The notes under the pieces are model-generated. The model searched no databases. It was not told the DNA's origin and saw only the letters and a list, made by a program, of their open reading frames with translations. Positions 44,474-51,800 of a stretch of DNA of 64,000 nt are shown piece after piece. How positions within the stretch are numbered: the stretch's first letter is position 1; each line of letters begins with the position of its first letter. This DNA comes from Brooklawnia sp937867175 (lineage in GTDB: Bacteria > Actinomycetota > Actinomycetes > Propionibacteriales > Propionibacteriaceae), in the NCBI GenBank assembly GCA_036821905.1, contig DAISIR010000009.1, positions 51,383 to 115,382 of the forward strand, written 5' to 3'. Both the position numbers and the translations under genes were made by a program.

Positions 44474-45187
44474 ATGAAGCACAGCAAGCGCTATCGCGCA
44501 TCGTCGGAACTGCGGGACGGCAGTCAGTTCTACACACCCGAAGAGGCGATTGCGATCATCAAGCAGTACCCGGCCGGTCGTTTTGACGAGTCGGTCGAGG
44601 TGTCGATGCGACTGGGCGTCGACCCCCGCAAGGCGGACCAGATGGTTCGCGGCACGGTCAACCTGCCCCACGGCACCGGCAAGACGGCAAGGGTCCTCGT
44701 CTTCGCCCAAGGCCCGAAGGCGGCGGAGGCCACGCAGGCCGGCGCCGATGAAGTCGGCTCCGACGAACTGATCGAGAAGGTGGCCGGTGGCTACCTCGAC
44801 TTCGACGCCGTGGTCGCGACTCCCGACCTGATGGGCAAGGTCGGTCGGTTGGGCCGCATCCTGGGTCCGCGTGGCCTGATGCCGAACCCGAAGACGGGCA
44901 CCGTCACCATGGACGTGGCGAAGGCCGTCGGCGACATCAAGGGCGGCAAGATCGACTTCCGTGTCGACCGTCACGCCAATCTTCAGTTCATGGTGGGCAA
45001 GGTGAGCTTCAGCGCAGCGGCGCTGCTGGAGAACTACCGAACCGCCATGGAGGAGGTCGCACGCCTGAAGCCGAACACTTCCAAGGGCCGCTACGTCCGC
45101 AAGATCACCGTGTCCACCACCATGGGCCCGGGCGTGCGACTCGATCCGGCTGCTTCGAAGCCGGTGAAGGACGAGTCCGTCGCCTGA
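44474..45187 (+). CDS. rplA: 50S ribosomal protein L1
   Basis: 237 residues. KHSKRYRASSELRDGSQFYT at the start, the MDVAKAVGDIKGGKIDFRVD segment, and ILGPRGLMPNPKTGTV are L1 signatures. AAAGGA is 8 bases before ATG 44474; the in-frame open region upstream is intergenic. A strong terminator follows, so rplKA and rplJL are separate transcripts. Confidence 0.97.
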   Translation: MKHSKRYRASSELRDGSQFYTPEEAIAIIKQYPAGRFDESVEVSMRLGVDPRKADQMVRGTVNLPHGTGKTARVLVFAQGPKAAEATQAGADEVGSDELIEKVAGGYLDFDAVVATPDLMGKVGRLGRILGPRGLMPNPKTGTVTMDVAKAVGDIKGGKIDFRVDRHANLQFMVGKVSFSAAALLENYRTAMEEVARLKPNTSKGRYVRKITVSTTMGPGVRLDPAASKPVKDESVA

Positions 45188-45208
45188 TTCATCGTCGGAC
45201 GCGAGCCC

Positions 45209-45248
45209 AGCAGGCCCCCGCAGGCATACCGTCTGACGGGGGCCTGCT
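45209..45248 (+). terminator. terminator after rplA
   Basis: AGCAGGCCCCCG (45209-45220), 16-base loop, CGGGGGCCTGCT (45237-45248), a 12-bp stem followed by CGTCC; no long T tract. Confidence 0.75.
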
Positions 45249-45273
45249 CGTCCGCGTGCAACTTGTCGGCGAT

Positions 45274-45302
45274 TTGGCACTGAGGTCAGTGGGGGCTAGT
45301 GT
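45274..45302 (+). promoter_or_regulatory. promoter of rplJ-rplL
   Basis: TTGGCA (45274-45279), 17-bp spacer, TAGTGT (45297-45302). It starts a leader of about 185 bases. Confidence 0.7.
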
Positions 45303-45308
45303 TTCAAG

Positions 45309-45494
45309 AGCCGAAGACCGCCGGTAGTCGTACTTCAAAGTCCGTCAGGACGCCTGCGCAGGTGAACCAGCCGAAGGCTGCCCGAGAGGTTGGCCTGCAC
45401 GCCCCGGGACGCCTGCGTCACGGGGCTTTGTTTTACCCTAGAAGCACGCCGACCGAGGTCCTCGACACTTATGAAGAAGTGGGAAGGAGACCCA
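45309..45494 (+). promoter_or_regulatory. L10-type ribosomal-protein leader
   Basis: The untranslated leader before rplJ contains purine-rich paired segments (45310-45400, including CCGAAGGCTGCCCGAGAGG). In other bacteria this position is where the L10-L12 complex binds its own mRNA. A terminator-like hairpin at 45401-45434 lies at its downstream end. The fold has not been computed here. Confidence 0.55.
45401..45434 (+). terminator. intrinsic terminator/attenuator inside the rplJ leader
   Basis: GCCCCG (45401-45406) pairs with CGGGGC (45421-45426), and inside it GACGC (45408-45412) pairs with GCGTC (45415-45419); the T-rich tract TTTGTTTT follows (45427-45434). This is a textbook terminator located 60 bases before the rplJ start, so it must be conditional. 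Confidence 0.75.
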
Positions 45495-46190
45495 ATGGCG
45501 AGGCCTGACAAGGCAGCCGCGGTCGCGCAGCTGAAGGACGACTTCAGCAACAGTGCCGCCGTCGTGCTGACCGAGTATCGCGGACTCACCGTCAAGCACA
45601 TGAAGGACCTTCGTCGGTCCCTCGGTGAGGACGCCAGCTACGCCGTTGCGAAGAACACCCTCGCCCTGATTGCTGCCAAGGAAGCTGGTGTCGAAGGACT
45701 CGACGATCAGTTGTCCGGGCCAACCGCGCTCGCCTTCATCAAGGGGGACGTGGCCCAGGTGGCAAAGGGCCTACGGGACTTCGCAAAGGCCAATCCGCTT
45801 CTGGTCATCAAGGGCGGCGTTCTCGAGGGCCGTGTCCTCGACGCCGACCAGGTCAAGAAGCTCGCCGACCTCGAGTCGCGTGAGGTGCTGCTGTCGAAGA
45901 TGGCTGGTGCCATGAAGGCTTCGCTCAGCAAGGCTGTGGGCACGTTCGCTGCTCCGCTCACCCAGGCCGCGCAACTCTTCGGTGCACTGGAGACCAAGGC
46001 CCAGGAGGATTCCTCGGCCATCGGCGGTGCTGGTACCCCGGCCACCGCAGACGACCAGAAGACGGACGACGCAGACAGCGTCACTGCCTCGGCGACTGCC
46101 GAGGATTCTGCCGGATCCCCGGCACCCGAAGCAGCGGATGCTGCCGAGACCACGACTGACGCGGCGGCTGACGCTGCCTCGAACGAGTAA
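45495..46190 (+). CDS. rplJ: 50S ribosomal protein L10
   Basis: 231 residues. RPDKAAAVAQLKDDFSNSAA and LTEYRGLTVKHMKDLRRSL are the L10 N-terminus; residues about 175-231 are a low-complexity tail rich in A, D and E, longer than the family's roughly 170 residues but common in actinobacteria. GGAAGGAG lies 6 bases before ATG 45495. It anchors L7/L12 dimers in the stalk; rplL follows by 14 bp. Confidence 0.96.
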   Translation: MARPDKAAAVAQLKDDFSNSAAVVLTEYRGLTVKHMKDLRRSLGEDASYAVAKNTLALIAAKEAGVEGLDDQLSGPTALAFIKGDVAQVAKGLRDFAKANPLLVIKGGVLEGRVLDADQVKKLADLESREVLLSKMAGAMKASLSKAVGTFAAPLTQAAQLFGALETKAQEDSSAIGGAGTPATADDQKTDDADSVTASATAEDSAGSPAPEAADAAETTTDAAADAASNE

Positions 46191-46204
46191 GGAAGGACGC
46201 CAAG

Positions 46205-46591
46205 ATGGCGAAGCTGAGCACCGAGGATCTGCTTGACCAGTTCAAGGAGATGACCCTCATCGAATTGTCCGAGTTCGTGAAGGCCTTCGAGGAGGCCTTC
46301 GACGTGAAGGCCGCCGCCCCGATGGCGATGGCTGCCGCGGCACCCGTTGCCGCTGAGGCTGCCGAGGAGGTCGAGGAGCAGACCGAGTTCGACGTCATCC
46401 TCGAGTCCGCCGGCGAGAAGAAGATCGGCGTCATCAAGGCTGTCCGGTCGCTGACCAGCTTGGGCCTGAAGGAAGCCAAGGACCTGGTTGAGTCGGCCCC
46501 GAAGGCTGTCGTGGAGAACGTGAAGAAGGAAGAGGCCGAGAAGGCCAAGGCAGCCCTGGAGGCCGAGGGCGCCACTGTCACCATCAAGTGA
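46205..46591 (+). CDS. rplL: 50S ribosomal protein L7/L12
   Basis: 128 residues. N-terminal dimerisation helices (STEDLLDQFKEMTLIELSEF), an alanine-rich hinge, and the conserved C-terminal factor-binding domain (KKIGVIKAVRSLTSLGLKEA). AAGGAAGGACG precedes the ATG. Two terminators follow. Confidence 0.98.
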   Translation: MAKLSTEDLLDQFKEMTLIELSEFVKAFEEAFDVKAAAPMAMAAAAPVAAEAAEEVEEQTEFDVILESAGEKKIGVIKAVRSLTSLGLKEAKDLVESAPKAVVENVKKEEAEKAKAALEAEGATVTIK

Positions 46592-46603
46592 ACCCGTGTC
46601 TTG

Positions 46604-46620
46604 CCAGCGCCAAGCGCTGG
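46604..46620 (+). terminator. hairpin after rplL (first)
   Basis: CCAGCGC, 3-base loop, GCGCTGG: 7-bp stem 12 bases after the rplL stop; no T tract. Confidence 0.4.
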
Positions 46621-46633
46621 TAGCACGAGGTGT

Positions 46634-46663
46634 CGGGGCGGGTCGATTCGTCGACCCGCCCCG
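46634..46663 (+). terminator. terminator after rplL
   Basis: 13-bp stem CGGGGCGGGTCGA/TCGACCCGCCCCG closed by a TTCG tetraloop. Confidence 0.8.
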
Positions 46664-46749
46664 ATCCTCATTTCGAGGCGGCGGTTCACCGGTTGCCTTG
46701 ATCTGAGTGGGTGGCCTGAGGCGCCTCAAGAGCACCGACCTCAGAAGCA

Positions 46750-46786
46750 CTGAAGGGTGAGACCCCATCGGTGTCTCACCCTTCAG
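46750..46786. terminator. terminator between rplL and the convergent peptide gene
   Basis: CTGAAGGGTGAGAC (46750-46763), 9-base loop, GTCTCACCCTTCAG (46773-46786): 14-bp perfect stem. On the plus strand GCGCTTTT follows; it may act bidirectionally. The stretch 46592-46850 holds otherwise only these hairpins. Confidence 0.65.
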
Positions 46787-46850
46787 CGCTTTTGGGAATG
46801 GGTAGCCGGCCTCCCTCTGGTTGGCCGCAATTCCTAGCTTGGATGGCCGG

Positions 46851-47036
46851 TCACGGCCACATGCCCTCGCTCAATGGTTGGACTGAGCCCCCCGGACGGA
46901 CCGGCTTCTTGACAATGACGGTCTGGACCTGGTCGCCCTTGATCGGTGCAGCGGCCTGAGCGGCGCTGACTGGCAGTGCGAACGCGCCAAGCAGGGCGGC
47001 GGCCAAGGCGACCTTGGCGAACCTCGACTTCTGCAT
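46851..47036 (-). CDS. secreted small peptide precursor (61 aa)
   Basis: I do not recognise the family. The precursor has a clear Sec signal peptide: basic MQKSRFAK, a hydrophobic core VALAAALLGAFAL and an AQA-A cleavage site near residue 28. It leaves a mature peptide of about 33 residues, rich in valine and lysine and ending SEGMWP, without cysteines. AAGGAG lies 6 bases before ATG 47036. Its promoter (TTGACA, 18 bp, TAGTCT) is strong and is overlaid by a 19-bp palindrome shared with the divergent HTH/TPR regulator gene. This arrangement suggests a signalling peptide sensed by that regulator, but a plain secreted protein is possible. Confidence 0.6.
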   Translation of the reverse strand: MQKSRFAKVALAAALLGAFALPVSAAQAAAPIKGDQVQTVIVKKPVRPGGSVQPLSEGMWP

Positions 47037-47063
47037 CCTTGACTCCTTACTCACGCAGTTGAC

Positions 47064-47091
47064 TTGAGACTAGACAAGGCTTGACTAGAGT
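47064..47091 (+). promoter_or_regulatory. candidate promoter of the HTH/TPR regulator gene
   Basis: TTGAGA (47064-47069), 16-bp spacer, TAGAGT (47086-47091), overlapping the divergent promoter. Weaker than the peptide promoter. Confidence 0.4.
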
Positions 47092-47096
47092 GTCAA
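47067..47096 (-). promoter_or_regulatory. strong promoter of the secreted-peptide gene
   Basis: Minus strand: TTGACA (47096-47091), 18-bp spacer, TAGTCT (47072-47067). The start would be near 47060, with a leader of about 24 bases. Confidence 0.65.
47070..47088. promoter_or_regulatory. 19-bp palindromic operator in the divergent promoter
   Basis: CTAGACAAG-G-CTTGACTAG: 8 of 9 arm positions match the reverse complement. It lies exactly between the -35 and -10 of the peptide gene and overlaps the candidate promoter of the regulator gene. A TTGAC/GTCAA pair (47059-47063, 47092-47096) and a GACTAGA direct repeat (47068, 47083) surround it. The likely binder is the adjacent HTH protein. Confidence 0.65.
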
Positions 47097-47162
47097 TAAG
47101 CGAAAGGCGAGATCATCATTCCTTGGCAGGCCGGGAGTTGACGATCAGGTAGGGGGCGGAGC

Positions 47163-48374
47163 ATGGTTCAAGCGCAGGGTGCCAGGATCCGCGAAGCGAG
47201 GGTCCAGCGAGGGCTGTCCCAGGCCCAGTTGGGTGAGCCCCGCTATTCCGGCAGCTACATTTCACACATCGAAAACGGACGTCGCAGCCCTGGCACTGAC
47301 GTGCTCGCCTTCATCGCAGCACGGCTCGGCCTGGAGCCAGGCGCACTCGACTCCGAGAACCTCGACTTCGCTGACCTCGACGTGATCAGCCTGTTGGCGA
47401 CCGCACGCCGATTGCTGGAAACACAGCAGTGGGATCGGGCCGTTCGGGTCTGTGAACGGGCGGTGGCCATCGCCTGCGGCGTCGGACGCGAGCCCCGATG
47501 CTGGGAGGCCGACTTCCTGCTGGCCACCGCGCAGATGGCGGCTGGACGCTACACCGAGGCCGCCGACCGCGCAGCTCAGTTGGTCGAGCGGCCTGTGGTG
47601 GTCGCGCTCCCCGAGTTACGCGCTCAGGCAGGCATTCTGGCGTCCCGGGCCTACCGTGCCTGTGGCCGCTTGGCCGACGCGGCGCAGCATGCCCGGGCTG
47701 CAGCTGAATCCGCCCAAGACGTCGATCCGGCAATCCTGGCGACCGCGATGATCGCGTTGCTCAGCGCGGTTGTGACGGCCAAGCCGGACGCGAACGTCAC
47801 CGAACTTGAGCACAAGCTGGAGTCCCTTATCGACCACCTCGACGCTCCGGACGCGGCGAATGTCGCCTGGGCGTTGGGTAACAGCGCTTTCGCGCACGGC
47901 GACTTGGGCCTTGGCCTCACTTGGCATGCTCGTGGCGCCGAGTTGAGCGACCCGCAGATCGACGCCCGGGCCTGGGCCAGACTGCGGCTGTCGACCGCCT
48001 TCCACCTGATCACTTTGGGGGGTGATTTCGAACTCGCTGAGCGCTTGTTCGATGAGTGCCGGGGGATCATCACTCTGTTGGGCAATGCAGGCGACTTGGC
48101 CGACCTGCGGCTGGTGGAGGCTCACCTGCGGTTGCGTCGTGGCGAACCTGGGGTGGCTGCCGAGTTGCTGGAGCATCTCGCGCTGGAGGCTACGACTTTG
48201 GATGACGTGCGGCTGCGCGGTGAGGTGATGGAGACCTTGGCGTCCGCCCGTTTCGCGCTGGGGCAGGTCGCGTCGGCCAAGGTCGCCTTGCGTCAGGCCG
48301 CTGCCCACTTCGAGGCGGCGCAGGCGCCGGATCGCGCGCTCGCCGTGTGGCATCGGTACGCCGAGATGGAATGA
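47163..48374 (+). CDS. HTH-XRE transcriptional regulator with TPR-like C-terminal domain
   Basis: 403 residues. A Cro/C1-type HTH spans about 6-62 (IREARVQRGLSQAQLGEP ... SYISHIENGRRSP ... LAFIAARLGLEP). The rest (about 75-400) is all helical with repeated A/L/R-rich pairs such as AVRVCERAVAIACGVGREP and AAEELLEHL-like units, resembling tetratricopeptide repeats. XRE-HTH plus TPR is the architecture of regulators that bind short peptides. It is divergent from a secreted-peptide gene sharing an operator. The ATG at 47163 has a GGGGGCGGAG stretch about 3-12 bases upstream. No partner kinase or other gene is attached; peptide binding is inferred from architecture and context. Confidence 0.75.
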   Translation: MVQAQGARIREARVQRGLSQAQLGEPRYSGSYISHIENGRRSPGTDVLAFIAARLGLEPGALDSENLDFADLDVISLLATARRLLETQQWDRAVRVCERAVAIACGVGREPRCWEADFLLATAQMAAGRYTEAADRAAQLVERPVVVALPELRAQAGILASRAYRACGRLADAAQHARAAAESAQDVDPAILATAMIALLSAVVTAKPDANVTELEHKLESLIDHLDAPDAANVAWALGNSAFAHGDLGLGLTWHARGAELSDPQIDARAWARLRLSTAFHLITLGGDFELAERLFDECRGIITLLGNAGDLADLRLVEAHLRLRRGEPGVAAELLEHLALEATTLDDVRLRGEVMETLASARFALGQVASAKVALRQAAAHFEAAQAPDRALAVWHRYAEME

Positions 48375-48415
48375 CTGAACAGTACGGTCATACTTGACAG
48401 GGTTGTCTTGCGATA

Positions 48416-48445
48416 TTGACATTCGAGTAAGACATCTGGTCTGAT
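48416..48445 (+). promoter_or_regulatory. promoter of the 6C-like RNA
   Basis: TTGACA (48416-48421), 18-bp spacer, TCTGAT (48440-48445) with an extended -10 TG. The start would be near 48452, just before the hairpin. A second TTGACA lies at 48394-48399. Confidence 0.5.
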
Positions 48446-48451
48446 TGTTCT

Positions 48452-48535
48452 TACCCAGTGACGGGCGCACAGCGGCATCCCCCCCGACGTCCGCATCCCC
48501 CCACATCCCCCGCCCGTCACTGGGGCTTGTCTTCA
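48452..48535 (+). ncRNA. 6C-like small RNA (C-run hairpin)
   Basis: A perfect 14-bp stem, CCCAGTGACGGGCG (48454-48467) with CGCCCGTCACTGGG (48511-48524), closes a 43-base loop containing runs of seven, six and five C (48479-48485, 48497-48502, 48507-48511). Inside it GCGG (48472-48475) can pair with CCGC (48491-48494). Loops bearing six or more C are the hallmark of the actinobacterial 6C RNA. The 3' flank is CTTGTCTT. A promoter is in place upstream. An alternative is a hairpin in a longer rpoB leader. Confidence 0.5.
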
Positions 48536-48694
48536 ACTGCTGGCGTGCGGCGGGGCTTGACCTCGGCGGTCAGAGCTGATGCAATGGAGAGCAGAACGTC
48601 GGATGGTCCATATCCGGCGTTTGGCCGCAGTGCCTTCCTTGGGGGAGTCTGCTGCGGCAGCAGGATACAACTTGAGTCAATGACGACCTTCGAT

Positions 48695-48723
48695 TTGCAT
48701 GCGGGCATGCGCCGGTGTAACGT
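48695..48723 (+). promoter_or_regulatory. rpoB promoter candidate 1
   Basis: TTGCAT (48695-48700), 17-bp spacer, TAACGT (48718-48723). Confidence 0.5.
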
Positions 48724-48748
48724 CCCTATTTGCCCCATTGCGTTTGGT

Positions 48749-48770
48749 GACCCATGACTTGACATGGGTC
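48749..48770. promoter_or_regulatory. palindrome over an rpoB -35 element
   Basis: GACCCATG (48749-48756), 6-base spacer, CATGGGTC (48763-48770): an 8-bp perfect inverted repeat that covers the TTGACA at 48759-48764. Confidence 0.5.
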
Positions 48771-48788
48771 GTTCAGCATGCATAGAAC
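48759..48788 (+). promoter_or_regulatory. rpoB promoter candidate 2
   Basis: TTGACA (48759-48764), 18-bp spacer, TAGAAC (48783-48788), about 20 bases before the rpoB ribosome-binding site. Confidence 0.5.
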
Positions 48789-48815
48789 CTCTGAGAGTTC
48801 TGGAAGGACGACATC

Positions 48816-51800
48816 TTGGCCACCTCGCGCACTGCGTCGAAGAACACCAACGTCATCTCCACCAGTGGTCGGATCTCCTTCGCGAAGATCCCCGAGCCTT
48901 TGGAGGTTCCGAATCTTCTCGACCTCCAGATCGACTCGTTCAACTGGCTGATAGGCAGCGATTCCTGGCAGGCGAAGACCGAACAGGCACTCGCCGCCGG
49001 CCGAACCGACATCAACCCGAAGTCGGGTCTGGCGGAGATCTTCGACGAGATCAGCCCGATCGAGGACTTCAACCAGACGATGTCGTTGAGTTTCCGTGAC
49101 CATCGTTTTGAAGAGCCCAAGCATTCCATCGAGGAGTGCAAGGACCGCGACACCACCTACGCTGCCCCGTTGTTCGTGACTGCGGAGTTCATGAACAACG
49201 AGACCGGTGAGATCAAGAGCCAGACGGTCTTCATCGGCGACTTTCCGCTGATGACCGACAAGGGCACTTTCGTCGTCAGTGGAACCGAGCGTGTCGTGGT
49301 CAGCCAGCTCGTTCGTTCTCCCGGCGTGTACTTCGAGCAGACCCCCGACAAGACCTCCGACAAGGACATCTTCACATGCAAGGTGATCCCGTCCCGGGGT
49401 GCATGGCTGGAGTTCGAGATCGACAAGCGCGACCAGGTCGGGGTTCGGCTGGATCGCAAGCGCAAGCAGAACGTCACCGTGCTGCTCAAGGCCCTCGGCT
49501 GGACCGAGGAGCGCATCCTGGAGCAGTTCGGCGAGTTCGACTCGATGCGCCTGACCTTGGAGCGCGACCACGTCACCACCCAGGACGAGGCGCTGCTCGA
49601 CATCTACCGCAAGCTGCGCCCGGGTGAGCCGCCGGCCCGTGAGGCTGCCATGCAGTTGCTCACCAACTACTACTTCAGCCCGAAGCGTTACGACCTGGCC
49701 AAGGTGGGTCGCTACAAGATCAACCAGAAGTTGGGCCTGAATCTACCGTTCGATAACCAGGTTCTGACGATGGACGACATCGTCGCGGCGATCGAATACG
49801 TCTGCGCGCTGCACGAGGGCAGGGCGGAGTTGGCTCGTCCGGACGCTGCCGCGATCATCGTGGAGCCGGACGATATCGACCACTTCGGCAACCGCCGGCT
49901 GCGCACCGTTGGGGAGTTGATCCAGAACCAGTTGCGGACCGGTCTGGGCCGGATGGAGCGCGTCGTTCGTGACCGCATGACCACCCAGGACATCGAGGCC
50001 ATCACCCCGCAGACGCTGATCAACATCCGCCCGGTGACTGCTGCGCTGAAGGAGTTCTTCGGTACCTCGCAGTTGTCGCAGTTCATGGACCAGAACAACC
50101 CGCTGGCTGAGCTGACCCACAAGCGTCGGCTGTCGGCCCTGGGCCCGGGCGGCCTGTCCCGTGACCGTGCCGGCATGGAAGTGCGTGACGTGCACCCGTC
50201 CCACTATGGCCGGATGTGTCCCATTGAGACCCCGGAAGGCCCGAACATCGGTCTGATCGGGTCGCTGGCGTCCTTCGCCCGGGTCAATGCGTTCGGTTTC
50301 ATCGAGACCCCATACCGCAAGGTTGTGGACGGCCGGGTCACCGATCAGATTGAGTACCTGACCGCACATGAAGAGGACCGCTACAACATCGCCCAGGCGA
50401 ACGCCGCAATCGATACCGCTGGCCGGCTGACGGAGGACAGGGTCATCGTCCGCGTCCGTCACGGTGACGTGGACGCTGTGCCGGCCACCGAGGTCGGGTA
50501 CATGGATGTCTCGCCACGCCAGATGGTTTCGGTGGCGACGGCGCTCATCCCGTTCCTGGAGCATGACGACGCGTCTCGTGCCCTGATGGGCGCCAACATG
50601 CAGCGCCAGGCGGTGCCGTTGGTGCGCAGCGAGGCGCCCTATGTCGGCACTGGCATGGAGTACCGGGCTGCCGTCGACGTCGGCGATGTCACCCTGGCTG
50701 CCAAGCCGGGCGTCGTCACCAGCGTGTCGGGTGACCTGATCGAAGTGGCCAACGATGACGGCAGCTACCAGACCTTCCGGTTGGAGAAGTTCCGGCGTTC
50801 GAACGCCGGGACTTGCGTCAACCAGCGTCCGATCGTCAACCCCGGCGACCGGGTCGAGCCCGGCTCCCCGCTGGCCGACGGCCCCTGCACCGACCACGCC
50901 GAACTAGCCCTCGGCCGTAACCTGCTGGTCGCGTTCATGCCGTGGGAGGGCTTGAACTACGAGGACGCCATCATTCTCAACCAGCGTCTGGTCAGTGAGG
51001 ACGTCCTCACCTCGATCCACATCGAGGAGCACGAGGTCGACGCCCGCGACACCAAGCTCGGCCCGGAGGAGATCACCCGCGACATCCCGAACGTGTCCGA
51101 CGACATGCTGGCCAATCTCGACGAGCGCGGCATCATCCGTATCGGCGCGGAAGTCAGCACCGGCGACATCTTGGTCGGAAAGGTGACCCCGAAGGGCGAG
51201 ACCGAGCTGACCCCCGAGGAGCGCCTGCTCCGCGCCATCTTCGGCGAGAAGGCGCGTGAGGTGCGCGACACCTCGATGAAGGTGCCACATGGTGAGGCTG
51301 GCACCGTTATTGGCGTACGCGTCTTCGACCGCGAGGAGGCAGGCGACGACCTGCCGCCGGGGGTCAATCAGATGGTGCGCGTATACGTCGCCCAGAAGCG
51401 CAAGGTGCAGGAGGGTGACAAGCTCGCTGGCCGGCACGGCAACAAGGGCGTCATCTCCAAGATCCTGCCCGCCGAGGACATGCCGTTCTTGCCGGATGGC
51501 ACCCCGGTCGACATCATCCTCAACCCGCTGGGCGTGCCCTCCCGCATGAATGTCGGGCAGGTGCTCGAGACCCACCTCGGCTGGATCGCTCACTCGGGCT
51601 GGGACATTTCAGAGGTCGAGGGGGAGTGGGCCGATCGGCTCCGCGAGGTCGGCCTGGGCACCAATGCACCTGATTCGCGGTTGGCGACTCCGGTCTTCGA
51701 CGGTGCCGATGAGCACGAGATCGGTGGCCTACTGGCCAACGGACTGCCCAACCGCGACGGCGAACGCATCGTGGATGCGGACGGCAAGGCCATCCTTTTC

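Larger units (their letters stand above)
48536..48815 (+). other. untranslated rpoB upstream region with several promoter-like elements
   Basis: No coding region with acceptable codon use is seen. It contains TTGACC (48557-48562), 17 bp, TGCAAT (48580-48585), and two further promoter candidates listed separately. Transcription of rpoBC is thus likely driven from several sites. Confidence 0.5.

Noticed and set aside
45299..45508. 69-residue frame in the rplJ leader
   Set aside because: It runs through the leader structure and attenuator hairpin and has no ribosome-binding site; a leader peptide is not supported.
48394..48422. TTGACA (48394) with TGACAT (48417) as another promoter for the C-run RNA
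   Set aside because: The -10 match is poor; the TTGACA at 48416 with an extended -10 fits better.
48458..48757. 99-residue frame overlapping the C-run hairpin
   Set aside because: The sequence is explained by the hairpin; codon use is poor and there is no ribosome-binding site.
50059..50200. Possible rifampicin-resistance changes in rpoB and streptomycin-resistance changes in rpsL
   Set aside because: The visible residues in both regions match the usual sensitive forms.
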